A DNA stretch of 64,000 nucleotides from Biomphalaria glabrata (taxonomy: Eukaryota > Mollusca > Gastropoda > Planorbidae). The notes under the pieces were generated by a model. The model had not been told where the DNA came from. It was given only the letters and a program-made list of their open reading frames with translations, and did not search any database. Positions 1 through 11,154 of this stretch are shown one piece after another; the stretch's first letter is position 1; the number at the start of each line of letters is the position of its first letter. Made by a program: the position numbers and the translations under genes. Where the stretch lies: the NCBI RefSeq assembly GCF_947242115.1, contig NC_074724.1, positions 36,503,005 through 36,567,004 of the forward strand, written 5' to 3'.

Positions 1-384
1 ATATCTCTCAATGTTATAAAATTTGTTTCCCTTTTCTGTATCTAAGAAAATTGAAGCCTATTTTATTTTTTTTATTGATTCGTGTTTTCTAAGGGACAAA
101 GAATAATTGTGCAGTTTCAACTTGATCCAAGAATGTAAAGTGGGAGAAATAGCGTAGACTGTACAATAAAATATTTGACATACAGATAAACATATGCAGT
201 TCGTTGATATAGGCCTAAGCTTTGTAAAATCGAACTACAATTCTCATCCAAAATTAAGCAGGTCTACAACAGTAGATGCTATTAGATATTAATTCTAAAA
301 CAAATGGTGGACGGTAGGCTCCCAAAGTGTTTTTGAGATTACACTGTTAATCCCCACCCCCTTCCGCGCCGTGATTCAACAAAT

Positions 385-1035
385 GACAGTTGGCCTCCTT
401 CAGTCATAGAACGACTACCGGTATGGTTCCTCTCGTGGAACACTTTTTCGTGTGACTGTGGAGCCTTATTTTAAAGAGACACTCCCTTCCACATGAATCG
501 CTGCTTAAGGTGGCCAGTCATTTTTCGTTTGGCACGCTTTTCTTCCAAAGATAATGCCCATGTTTTTCTTGGTCACCATTGTGCTAATATTAGAAGATAT
601 TACGTCATTGTTTGTTGTTTATGTTTTATGCGAAAGCAAAGAATCGGACGGAAATAAAAGTTAGTTATATATGTCTACCTTAATCAAGACAGTCTCGTTA
701 TTATCATTATTAGTTAGTAACGTCTACAGTAATGTATTATTAATCTGTGACAACAGAACAACCATCTCTTTCCACGTAGTGCGGTCTAGGGCTATGTCTT
801 CTCACTGTCCAGTATCAATATTCACTGTTTTTTTGAGGTCCTGTTTCATTACAGCCACATAATGGAGGTAAGGGGTGACCAGTTTTGCTTGAGCCTTAGG
901 CGCGAGCTGCCCGTAACGAATGATTTTCGGAATGCGGTTGTCCTCCATCACGCGAACATATCCAGTAGCACTCAATGGCAGATCAAGTAAATGGGGGTGG
1001 TACGGGGCAGTAGGTTTTCTCCTACAAAGTCTGTT
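385..1035 (-). mobile_element. LINE 3' end fragment (non-LTR ORF2 C-terminus)
   Basis: On the minus strand a readable stretch begins PYHPHLLDLPLSATGYVRVM and continues MEDNRIPKIIRYGQL. This is the C-terminal region, after the reverse transcriptase, of a LINE type common in molluscs that ends in a C2H2-like finger. The downstream part (about 385-560) matches the finger-bearing end also seen at 4175-4435. It is degraded and 5'-truncated. Confidence 0.6.
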
Positions 1036-1212
1036 AAACATAATAATCATTAATAATGGTCTAATAATTGATACTTCGAGGTCAATAGTGTGAATGTTAT
1101 CTTGGTGTGAGCTATAGTAGTCTAAAGCAGATTTGTTTTTTTTGTGTCGTGTAGCCTACAGATTCCCGTTGGTTTGTTTTAAGGAAAATATGGAACTGAC
1201 TTCATTGTAGCA

Positions 1213-1390
1213 GGATGGCTACCTGGTCGTGAGGTTTGCGCGCTGGACTGTCGTTCGGATCTATCGATGGTCGAGGGTTCAAATCCGCCCGCTCCCATCC
1301 CCCGTCGTCCTGCGGGAGGTTTGGACTAGGAAGTAAACTATCTTCAACTCTGAAGGAACATCCGAAACATGTAAAACAAAACATTTTTTT
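1213..1390 (+). repeat. SINE family A (tRNA-derived), plus orientation
   Basis: The head GATGGCTACCTGGTCG and GGTTCAAATCC resemble Pol III A and B boxes. The body has CCCCCGTCGTCCTGCGGGAG and TTGGACTAGGAAG, and the tail CATCCGAAACATGTAAAACA. About eleven copies occur in this window in both orientations. Confidence 0.85.
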
Positions 1391-2580
1391 AGCCTACTGG
1401 TACGACGGATGGGACAAAAAATAACTCAGCAGCCTTTTACGATTGACCACAGCTTTCTCAAAGGGGTCGTTTACCAGATGGTGAAACTCCCCCCGCCCCC
1501 CCCCCCCCCTCTGTCTCTCTCTCACACACACAGGGCTTCCGCTATATAGCATAAAGTAGACTCCTACATAAAACAGAATAAGATGCCTACCCCTTTCGGG
1601 TGTTCTAAAGTAGGGCACATATGCACCTGCTTAGAAATATCGCAGAAAAAAAGGGGGGGGGGGTATAGCTTTCAACTAGGCATACACATTTAGCATGAAG
1701 TCCTAAAAAAAAACCAATGTCTCGTCTCCATGACAATAAATCTAGACTAGATGAAAGAGTAAGGTTCCACCAGTGTATGAAGAACAATAATTCGTATTGC
1801 TTTCAAAATAAAGGCAGTTCTTAAGTTGGCTCCTTTTTTTTTCTTATCTCTGAATATTGTCTTCACAAAGCGTTAAATTGATTAGACTTACTGATTGTAA
1901 CTGGTAGGCCCCTATCTATATAGAACCAGAGGTCTATTTTTTTTTTATGCATATTAGACAGTGGCACTTTAGTAAGACGAGTTATATCTACAGCTAGAGT
2001 AGTCTCTAAGATTAGTAAGATCGAACCACTTGACTGTTTTCAGGGTAAGAAATGTGTAGGCCTATTTAGACTTATTAATGAACGATAGATTTAGGTCCTT
2101 GACAAAGTTAAACATTCAATCGAAAGCTTGAAATAAAAGAGAAGAGTTAAGAATTAGGCTACTTTTACAAGTTTAACTAGTCTATGATTTTAATTTCGTG
2201 GTCAAGATCTGGCTATTTATACGCCTTATAGGCAAATAATGCTTGTTTTAGCGCATAGGGCTTGAATGTTGGTAGTGAGTTAATTATAACGTCATCATGA
2301 TGGTCTGGATTCGAACTCTGTACAAGTTTGGACATGGAGCCCTATGCTGGAGAAACGTTCCCATCCGCGTGTAATGCAGGTTACATTTTTTATTTGCACG
2401 CTTTTTTTTCAGAGCTCATTGATTCCAGTGCTTTAATTGTGCTAATTATTAGCTAAAATCACTCAATATATAACAGTAGTATATTAGAATAATTTATTCT
2501 GGAATAAACAGGATAGTCATATGATGTTACTGTAATATGACTTAAATGAACTTTTTCTTCCTTCACTTATATTTATATAG
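1391..2580. other. Intergenic, low-complexity rich
   Basis: Contains a C-tract (about 1493-1509), a G-tract (about 1655-1664), T-tracts and AT-rich unique sequence. I see no gene or recognisable element. Confidence 0.5.
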
Positions 2581-2606
2581 CCTTGTCCACTCCATTGACA
2601 ATAAAA

Positions 2607-2680
2607 ATGTCTGATTCTCCACTTGTCAGGGACTGGAGTCTGGATCATGAAACATCGGAGCCCTTTTTGAACCTATTAAG
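2607..2680 (+). CDS. Possible first coding exon of the PhyH gene
   Basis: An ATG at 2607 opens a charged 24-residue stretch (MSDSPLVRDWSLDHETSEPF...) ending at a good donor, AAG|gtctgt at 2681. An acceptor-like tatatag precedes it at about 2580. The composition looks like real N-terminal coding sequence, but the exon ends in phase 2 while the next recognised exon (3499) needs phase 0. Either a weaker donor a few bases downstream is used, or a tiny exon in between was missed, or this exon is not part of the gene. Confidence 0.3.
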
Positions 2681-3004
2681 GTCTGTTTTTGTCTTAGGCC
2701 TGCTTGTCTTTCTTATGTTGCTCTGTTTCTGTTCTCAAGTCTTTTATTCTATAATACTGTTATATGATACTGCATACTGATATGTAATTTGATAAAAATA
2801 GTCATAGAAAAAGTGGAATAGCACAACATATCATCACTGGAAAACTATAATGTATTCTGCCCTTTTTGAATGAGGAAAATCATGGTGAAATGTATTCTTC
2901 CATTAACTAAAATTTATGTATTTGATTTGCAGGCTTGAGGTTAGGGTTAGTCAGCTTGATAATTTTAATGTAATAGGCCTACTGTTAAACAAATTGCACA
3001 AGTC

Positions 3005-3460
3005 TGTCAAATCATTCTAGTTGGCTACGTCATAGAAATCTGTATAATCATTCTAGTAGGCTACTTCATAGAATATATATACTATCTAATCATTCTGGTA
3101 AGCTACTTGATAGAAATCTGTCTGATCATTCTAGTAGGCTACTTCATTGAAATCTGTCTAATTATTCTAGTAGGCTACTTGATAGAAATCTGTCTGATCA
3201 TTCTAATAGGCTACTTCATTGAAATCTGTCTAATTATTCTAGTAGGCTACTTGATAGAAATCTGTTTAATTATTCTAATAGGATACTTCATTGAAATCTG
3301 TCTAATTATTCTAGTAGGCTACTTGATAGAAATCTGTTTAATTATTCTAGTAGGGTACTTGATAGAAATCTGTCTAATTATTCTAATAGGCTACTTCATA
3401 GAAATCTGTTTAATTATTCTAATAGGATACTTCATAGTCATTCTAGTAGGCCACTTCGCA
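3005..3460. repeat. 36-bp minisatellite upstream of PhyH exon 3499
   Basis: About 12 tandem units of 36 bp, each containing GAAATCTGTCTAATTATTCT with small variants. Two unit types (ACTTCAT and ACTTGAT) alternate in part, suggesting a 72-bp higher-order unit. Because 36 is a multiple of 3 an open frame of repeating IEICLIILVGYF runs through; this is a by-product of the period. Confidence 0.9.
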
Positions 3461-3498
3461 TTGGGCTCCATTTGACATTTGTCATTTTTATTCTTCAG

Positions 3499-6400
3499 AA
3501 AAAAGATGATTGGTTAAAACACAGACTCTCAGAAGAAGACATCAAGAGATACCAAGCCAATGGTTATATTAACCATGTGCAAGTTTTGACTCATGAACAG
3601 TGTGATCTATTGCTTCAAGAATACAGATGTTTCATGGTCAGTTGATTGGCTACTTGTGACATGTGGACTTGTAACATCTTGTAAAATGTTTGTAAAATGT
3701 TTTACATGTTTCAGATGTTCCTTCAGAGTTGAAGATAGTTTACTTCCTAGTCCAAACCTCCCGCAGGACGACGGGGGATGGAAGCGGGCAGGCTTTGAAC
3801 CCTCGACCATCGATAAATCCGAACGACAGTCCAGCGTGCAAACCGCACGACCAGGCAGCCATCTTGAACTCCCCTTTTTAGATCTTGTGCTCTATAGGGC
3901 AGATGATGTAAAGGTCATCTCTTTCTATGGTCATTGTTTAATGAGGGTATCATGTGGCCAAGACAATGATCAGCCTACTTTACTTTCTCCAGCTAATGTC
4001 AGGTACCTATTGCAGTTGGTGAATCCAAAACCCCAAAATTTTAAATCCCATTCTGCCCCTCGGTTCAGAAGCCAAACTTCTTTACCACTCAGCCATCATG
4101 CCAACATCTTAAACTATTTTATTTAATTCTATTTGTTTTCCCCAGTTGTTTATTGATTCTCTTACATCAATACTGACAATTGGGAAGACATAGCCCTAGA
4201 CCACGCCAGAGAGAGACAGTGACCACGAAAGCTATGGACAGTGAAAGAACATGGGTCTCAGCTCAGCTCTGAAAAATGGCCAGCTCCTCTACCACCGAAG
4301 CAAAAGCCACCTTAACCTGCGCTATTTGTGGACGGGAGTGTCTCTCCAAAGTAGGGCTCCACAGCCACATGAGGAAATGTGCTCTGAGATGAACCATAGT
4401 CGTCCTACGACTGAAGGAGGCCAACTTACATGAGCTACTAGTCTTGATAAACATATAACAATATTTTGTATCAGACAGAAAATATATTCAAAGGAATGGT
4501 AACTAATAGTACAATGATTTTTTTTTAGGAAAATGACTTGTGCCAAGAAAAAATGGAATTACTTTATGAGTACCACAGGAATCAGACTGGGGATGAGAAT
4601 AATGTCCTAATGCATGCACTGGGTCACTGGAGAGTGTCGCCTTTATTCCATGACTTGGTCTTTTTACCTTCTGTAGTGGTGAGTATCAAGTGTAATCCAT
4701 TGTAAGTTATAACTTTTTACCTTCTGTTTTGTTAGAAGGGCCAGAGCTGAATTATTTGATACAGGGTATTGTAGATTTTTAAATCTATTTTTTTTTTACA
4801 CTGCTTAAAGGCTGAGAACTTCAGTAGTACATTTACATTAAAATAACTTTCAAAAATGTATTTACTAATTTAGCTTTAAAGCTATAAAAAAAATAAAATG
4901 CTGATTTAATTCCGTCTATGTCAATCAAGTTGTAGACCTCTATTTATTCATTTTTAAACTAATGTAGTAAATAATGAATGATCTATATAGAAAATATCTT
5001 ATCTATTAACATACGTTTCTTTGAAAGAGAAGATAATTACAGTCTATGCATATCATGTGTTGATCTAGTCATGCATGTTGATTAGAGACATAAACTTTGC
5101 TAAGTCACTGTTTTTCCTGGCTGATTCAGATAACCCATTACAAGTTCAAATGGCACCATGGATGAAGGAAACTTTGTATGAATTTGTCCTAGCATAAGTA
5201 AAAAGAAATGTTCATTTACCTTCGTGTCTTACTCAGTTCCTTATAAGGTTGCTTTTTTGTATTTGTATGTTATGATTCAGTATATTATGTATTATTTCTA
5301 CTTTACTTTTGTCAGTTTTTGTATCATAATTTTTTTATAAACAATGGAAAAGAAAAAAATACTTAGCAAAGATAGTCTGCAATTAATTTAGTAAGAAAGT
5401 ATATTATACATTTTTAAAGGATTGGTAATCACCTTTGTATATACCGGATTTTGACTTTTTGTATGAAAAGAAAATGCAGTTGCTGGGACTATCAGAGGGA
5501 AGATAATATGTTGAAACTCCATTTAGCATTGACTAAATAAAAAAAACAGTGCCTCAGTGCCTAGTTTATTACTATTGAACTTCATTGTAACTTTTTCTTT
5601 CTTGTTGCAGGTTAAAGTGTCACAGCTTCTAAATCCAGGAACATTAACTCCTGTTCGCTTTTGGCATGATCAACTTTTTGCAAAGCCAGCTAAGCATGGA
5701 GGTGTTGTCGCTTGGTATTTTTTAAAAATGTATTTTTAGAGCCTCTAGATCAATGTAAAGAATTAGATAAATTCTTAGACAGACAGACACATGTTTTTTA
5801 TTTATCTGAAAAGAATGATTAACTTTTCAAACTTTAGGCATCAGGATTATTCTTATTGGACTCGAACCAGGCCTATGCAGCATATCACTGTATGTTTTAT
5901 TTTTATTTCATTTGTACTGTGGCATAGAGGGCATATAGTAGGAATATAGAGGGCATATAGTAGGCCTTATGCCTTGGGTGGTAGCTAAAGAAATATACAT
6001 AAAAGCAACTAAGTTCAATACATTTATTTCATGAAGGCATAATGCCATGCAGAATGCATGTTTTACACACTTAAAATAATTAGCTTTTCGCAGTGTCATT
6101 TAGGTGCTTATATATATATAAATACCAGTATATGTGATGTTAAGAAATGATATGCTAAACACACATCTTCTTCAGGTATCTTAATCATGTCAGTCACATC
6201 AAATGGGTTAGGGTTAAATTAAATTCAAGAATTTAATATGTATCCTTGTCTAGAGTATCACATAAAATTGATTTAGTATTTCATTGTATACTTTGAGCAC
6301 CAATTTAATTTAATTAAATGGAGTAGAATTTGATTCAAAGCTATGAGCATTAACAGTAACAACCTTGTCTCTATCAAGATTTAGTTCCAACAATTTTTAT

Positions 6401-9400
6401 ATTCATCATCATTTATTTTTTTTACAAATAACATCTTTAAAAACAATACATGAGGCATTATGTCTGAGTTTGAAGATGAAATAAAAAAAAAAAGAAACCA
6501 ACTTATTTCTAAAACAAAATTGTATTTGGTTGTAAAGCTGTAAAACTCTTCTGTGATTAGGCTTACTTTGTCCTACAAGAAACATTTTCCCATTGCCGTT
6601 TGTTGTTTGATTGACTGTCACTATTAGAATAGTTACAGTATTATTGTAGTTTAAATCTAATATTATTTAATTGGCATCATGATCTATAGTGGAGAGGTCA
6701 CATTCTCTCTCCTTAAACTCTGCTCATGCTATGAATATTATTATTATTCTGTTTAACATTTTTCTACACAATAAAATGTTTAATTTTTATTTCTAACATT
6801 TGTTTCTTTACTCAAGACACACTTAGGACAAGGCAGTCTATCTATAATACCTTTTTTTTAATAAGTCAGTTCGAGAGTACCGGTATATCTATTGATCATA
6901 TATCATAAAGTATAATAATACTCATATAGATTACATTTTATAATGATCAAACAATTATGCTTTGAGAATGTGAAATTTAATAAACACTCCTAATTTTTAA
7001 GGTTCATATTGCACTGGAAGATCAAACAGAAGACAATGGAACTATACAGTATATTCCTGGTTCACACAGGTACCACACTTTATACTAGTTCAGTCTATCA
7101 AGTCATTGGTTTTCCATGGGGAGGGGGAATATATTATCAAGATTCTATTTCAGTTATCATAACACCTAGGTATTGAGCTTTTTAGTCTAAGTAACTGGTT
7201 TACCATCAATAAAATTATTTTCTTTTTGTATTATTTTTTTTTTATAGTTTATCTTAATAATTTTTCTGGGTGGATAAACATGGTCCCATTTGATTCAGAA
7301 TTGTAACTTGTGTCCCATTTGATTCAGAATTGTAACTTGTTAGGTATCAGAGTAAACAGCAGTCAGTCTTGTTTGATGTCTAGATGCCCCTGACATGTTA
7401 ACCCACACTCAGCTACTCCAACATTATAGTTGAATACCAAATTTACAAGTATATTTATTTCTAATTTAGAGCCATTTAAATTATGACTACAGTTTTCTCT
7501 CTACCTATTAAGAAATCTTGGATCCATGTATGGAATGACCTGAAATGCTATAGTACCTGAATTTAACAGGAAAAGCCCCGATTCTATGAATACTATTTAT
7601 TAAATAGTTTTCAGTGTCTTTCTCCATTAAAAAATGTAATAGACCAGCAATGCTAAAGCATTTTACCTTTTAACCTACTTAACATCATCTGGTGATCATA
7701 TTGCCTGCCTCTACCTATCTGGAAATCTTTGAACCATTGATGTTATGGACCAGAAATGTCAGAGTCAAAGTATTTTAATTTAAAAGTGATGATCTTAGTT
7801 AGGTTCCTTATAAAATAAAAAAAAATCATTGTCCGCTGGTGTTCAATTTAGATTCTCTTTTCACCACCTACATATGTCCTTGGCAGTGGATTTCTTTTTG
7901 GTCTCCAATGTGTATCCAACAGCCTTTGGGGCTGATCTATAGCTGTCTCGCTCTGAAGCTGCCTGCAGCCAGGTGTTCTCTTCTGTAAGCTTAAGCAAGT
8001 TGGTGCCTAAGCTGGTCTTTAAAGCATTTCCGTTGGGCACCTCTGTTACGTCAACCACCAAAAAGATGGCCTTCGGTCCCTGCCCAGCATAACTGTCGGA
8101 TTATAAGAAGTCCCTCTATACCGTCCATACTGACATTTGCATGAACATCCCTTGTTATTTTCCAAACCTTTGTTTGTTATTTTAGAACTTTCAGACATTT
8201 CTTCATGAATGAAGATATTGTTACATCATCTTCAAACCTCCTGCATAACAGCAGAATATGGCAGCGAGCAGGGCTCAAACTCTGGACCATCCAGTCAATA
8301 GTCTTGAGTGCATACCATTCAGTCAGGCAGCCATCCTTTTCAACATTCGTCAGTTAAATTCATTGAGTTTCACAAAAATGCTAACAACACAATTTATTAT
8401 CAAACCTTTTTTTTTTAAATTAAACTTATGTAGTATTGAAACACAATGTTTGACATATTGTATTTTTTTTAAGATGGAATAGGAATGGTGAGCCTCTACC
8501 AATTCTGGACTTTAACTTCAAAGATATGGAAATCATAAAGGTAAATTAAATCAAATGAAATAATAGGCCTATACTCGTTGTTGCTCTACATAAAATTTAA
8601 GTATTATTTTCATTGAAAACAATACAGTAATTTATATATGTTATTTATTTGAATTTTTTTTTTTTTTAACAGACTGATTTGATTAATTATATGCTAAGGC
8701 AAAAAAAATCTGGAACATTTCAGTTAAGCTTATCTTTTTATCTTAAAAGTTACAGAGGCTACTTCAAAAGAGAAGATGATTATTTCCTATGCATGTCCCT
8801 GAAGCAATCTAGTCATACATGCTAATCAGTTACTTAAAATCTGCCAAGTCATTGGTTTGCCTGACTGATTCATGCAACCCATTCCATGCTATATTTTATT
8901 AGGTTTTGGTTTTGAATTTGTAGATTATGGTTCAGTGTATTATTAAATATTGCTACTTTACTTTTTAGTCTTCTATTCTGAACGATCTCTAAATTTAGTG
9001 ATTTTATTAATGGTGTTACTCTAATCAAATGTGAAATTTGTTTCTTATAAATCTCACTGCTCTATTTTGTGTCTGTTCTAGTTTCTTTATGTTTTCTTGA
9101 GTTGAGGCGTCTCAAACAGAGAAAACATATTATAATTTTGGCCTAAATAACAATTTAGTTTTATGTTCTTGTTTGATATGTTAAAAAAATTCTTTTAATA
9201 AACTGTAGTTCCTTTTTGTTAAAAAAATTTCATTAAGTTTTTTACTGATTTATCATGAATAAGATAACTAGTGTTTATTTGTTTAATTTGTTTTTTACTC
9301 AGACATTTTTCTGTAATTCAACTAGTTCTTTTTGTAAAATTTCAGTATCTTATGTTGTTTTTAATGTATATCAACCATCTTTAAATAATCTGACTTTTGT

Positions 9401-11154
9401 TACTGAACTAATGCCATTTGGTAAATCATTTATGTAAATTGGAAATAGTAGTGGGCCTTAGACTGTTCCCTAAAGTACATATTTGATCTTATGTTTCAGT
9501 TCTAGTGTAATCTTGAGCAGCGTATTTACATTTGAATCATTCTTGTATTTTATTTATTGTTTTTTTTTTTTTTTCAAATCATAGTCAATCCTAACACCAG
9601 AAGAGTTGGAACAGTTTAAACCAGAGCCAGCGAATTTACATAAAGGAGAAGCTAGTTTCCATCATGCCTTGTCAGTCCATGGCTCATATGAAAACAGGTT
9701 AAAAAGTATTTTTTTTTATAATAATAATAATAATAATCTTTATTATCCGTATTATGCTGGTTATATCGCATATTAATTTGACTGGCTCTAAAAGTTACTT
9801 TTCTAAATTTGTTTCAAAAAATGATCATCATTTAACATGCTTCAAGGGGCTCTCCTACAATGTGGACAATAAACTCCCAGTCAAAAGCAGTTTGTATAAA
9901 TGCATTAGAAAATCTGTTTTGAATTCTATTGACCCTTGCCCCATACATTATATAAATATGTATTGCACTTATTAGAATGTAAAATCAAATCTCTAAGCTC
10001 TTTTGTTTAATTAGTATTATTTATTTGCCAGCTGTAATCTTTTAATACAGTGGCCTTGACATCGTAATCATCTTCTTTTTTGAAGTAACGTCTGTATTAT
10101 ATAAGATAAGAAGACATTGTTTAGAATTTTTAAAATTTCTTATGAAAATACCCAATTCAATGGATTTAGCTTCTTTCGCCTTCATAAAATAGTTGTTCTA
10201 CATTGTTTATTTCCTTTTCTTCTGATAAAGCCAAATGATTATATGTAAGTTACAGGAGACCAAAACAGTCTGATTATATATTTGAATGTTACAGTAACCA
10301 TCAATACAGAATACAAGAAAAAAAAAAATGCATAAATGTATCCACTTTTTCCTAATTCCTTAGAAACATGTATAAGATGGCAACTATTTGCTTATTATTA
10401 TCAGATCAGACCAACCCAGAAGAGCAGCAGTCTTAAATTATTTTGCAGATGGGACATTGAGTGATGTCAATACTGAACTGCTGAAAGGAAGTTTTATACC
10501 CAAAGTAAGAGATAAATATTGATTAGTCATTTTAATTTTTTTCAAACATTTTTTTATTTTATTTATTTGGGATTTTCTCAATAACAATGTTCTTGTAGCT
10601 GGATGTGAGGCCAGAGTTTATTTTTGGTGCATGTCAATTTTTACTTTGACCAAATCTTAAATGAATCCTTCCTCATGGTCCAAAATGAGTTCTAGAACTT
10701 CCAAGATTGTTATGAAAAGCATGCCTCACACAGGCACAAGTAGAATGTGTTTAGATCTGCTAAAAAAATAAGAACCCTATCAGACTTCCTTCTACTATAC
10801 ACATGGGCCATAAATGGATCATTCTTAGATTAGATAGAATGCAAGTCTTATCTTATATAATACAGACGTTACTTCAAAAAAGAAGATGATTACGTCCTAC
10901 GCGTCATGCATTTAGTCATGCATATTAACCAATGACTTAAATTCTGCCAAGTCCCTGGTTTTCCTGGCTAGCTCAGGCAACCCATTCCATGCTCTAATAG
11001 CACTAGGTCATTTTGTGTTAAAAATTTAAAACTAAACTGTATTAGATAGAATGCAAGTCATTTTGTGTTTGGAAAACTAAAATATCAATTGTTTTCGCAG
11101 GGTCAGAGAATGTCTGGACAGTTGTATCCACTAGTGTACAGTCCAGAATGGTGA
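3499..11154 (+). CDS. Phytanoyl-CoA dioxygenase (PhyH) family Fe(II)/2-oxoglutarate oxygenase, spliced
   Basis: Exons joined by GT-AG: 3499-3636, 4529-4678, 5611-5714, 5838-5889, 7002-7069, 8474-8540, 9585-9697, 10405-10504, 11101-11154 (stop TGA 11152). All phases agree and give 281 residues. Numbering from 3499, the metal ligands are H132 and D134 (motif VAWHQDYSYW) and H225 (VHGSYENR); R236, eleven residues after H225 as in human PHYH, would bind 2-oxoglutarate. The segments [12 protein letters not shown] and RRAAVLNYF are typical of the family. Such enzymes hydroxylate a carbon of a small molecule or acyl chain using O2 and 2-oxoglutarate; the substrate here cannot be read. It resembles the short single-domain PhyH proteins of bacteria and invertebrates more than human PHYH or PHYHD1. 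No signal peptide or peroxisomal C-terminal signal is seen (ends SPEW). The start codon is unresolved: exon 3499 opens in phase 0 with a Lys codon, so an upstream exon must carry the ATG. Introns contain SINE and LINE fragments. Confidence 0.9.
3690..3863 (-). repeat. SINE family A, minus orientation, in a PhyH intron
   Basis: Tail TGTAAAATGTTTTACATG, body CCTCCCGCAGGACGACGGGG, head ending CCAGGCAGCCATC. It lies 54 bases after the exon ending at 3636. Confidence 0.85.
3880..4103 (-). repeat. SINE family B (tRNA-derived), minus orientation
   Basis: Contains GGGCAGATGATGTAAAGGTC, GTGGCCAAGACAATGATCAG and a degenerate tRNA-like end, AAGCCAAACTTCTTTACCAC TCAGCCATCATGCC. The same family occurs at 38463-38715, 47645-47903 and 50345-50536. 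Confidence 0.8.
4175..4435 (+). mobile_element. LINE 3' end with C2H2-like finger, plus orientation
   Basis: A frame reads [20 protein letters not shown] then HSHMRKC, a C-x2-C...H-x3-C finger typical of the C-terminus of molluscan LINE ORF2. Preceding text ([17 protein letters not shown]) is degraded. It sits in the PhyH intron before exon 4529. Confidence 0.55.
4993..5340 (-). mobile_element. 5'-truncated CR1/Jockey-like LINE tail, minus orientation
   Basis: Degenerate copy of the LINE end seen best at 54571-55090: TTGAAAGAGAAGATAATTAC, then TAGTCATGCATGTTGATTAG and TTTTTCCTGGCTGATTCAG. It lies in a PhyH intron. Confidence 0.7.
5838..5889 (+). CDS. PhyH exon carrying the HxD iron-binding motif
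   Basis: A 52-base exon that completes a Trp codon split across the intron and then encodes [17 protein letters not shown]. The His and Asp of HQD are the first two ligands of the 2-His-1-carboxylate iron triad. Acceptor actttag|G and donor ACT|gtatgt are both clear. Confidence 0.9.
7825..8155 (-). mobile_element. LINE ORF2 C-terminal fragment, minus orientation
   Basis: Minus-strand text reads [20 protein letters not shown] in one frame, with [16 protein letters not shown] and [14 protein letters not shown] nearby. This is the post-RT region of the finger-ended LINE group. The same sequence recurs at 51310-51440. Confidence 0.6.
8186..8336 (-). repeat. Degenerate SINE family A, minus orientation
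   Basis: Diverged copy containing CTTCAAACCTCCTGCATAAC and CAGGGCTCAAACTCTGGACC and ending CAGTCAGGCAGCCATCC. More diverged than the other copies, so probably older. Confidence 0.65.
8729..9535 (-). mobile_element. CR1/Jockey-like LINE fragment including part of the reverse transcriptase
   Basis: Minus strand holds the 3' tail near 8760 and, further 5', [12 protein letters not shown] followed by VRLFKDG, which corresponds to the RT stretch FLIYINDLP...LFADD with the catalytic Asp pair degraded. Inserted in the PhyH intron between exons 8540 and 9585. Confidence 0.75.
10060..10115 (+). mobile_element. Short LINE tail copy, plus orientation
   Basis: Reads CATCTTCTTTTTTTGAAGTA followed by CGTCTGTATTATATAAGATAAG, the reverse complement of the tail at 54571. 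Similar short copies are at about 40488-40540, 49484-49530 and 58938-58985. Confidence 0.6.
10848..11040 (-). mobile_element. 5'-truncated LINE tail with 19-bp target-site duplication
   Basis: A 193-bp LINE tail copy flanked by an exact direct repeat, attagatagaatgcaagtc (10829-10847 and 11041-11059). This is the signature of target-primed reverse transcription. It lies in the last PhyH intron, about 60 bases before the final exon. Confidence 0.85.

Noticed and set aside
802-1050. Host gene encoding an 82-residue minus-strand protein
   Set aside because: The text matches the C-terminal region of LINE ORF2 proteins and is part of a degraded element.
2940-2960. Telomere-like GGTTAGGGTTAG
   Set aside because: Only two TTAGGG-like units; too short to be an interstitial telomere.
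3107-3475. 122-residue hydrophobic repeat protein
   Set aside because: Produced by a 36-bp tandem repeat whose period keeps any frame open. No non-repeat coding sequence or plausible start context.
3593-4126. 177-residue plus-strand protein
   Set aside because: Starts in the PhyH exon but then runs through SINE A and SINE B sequences; it is intron.
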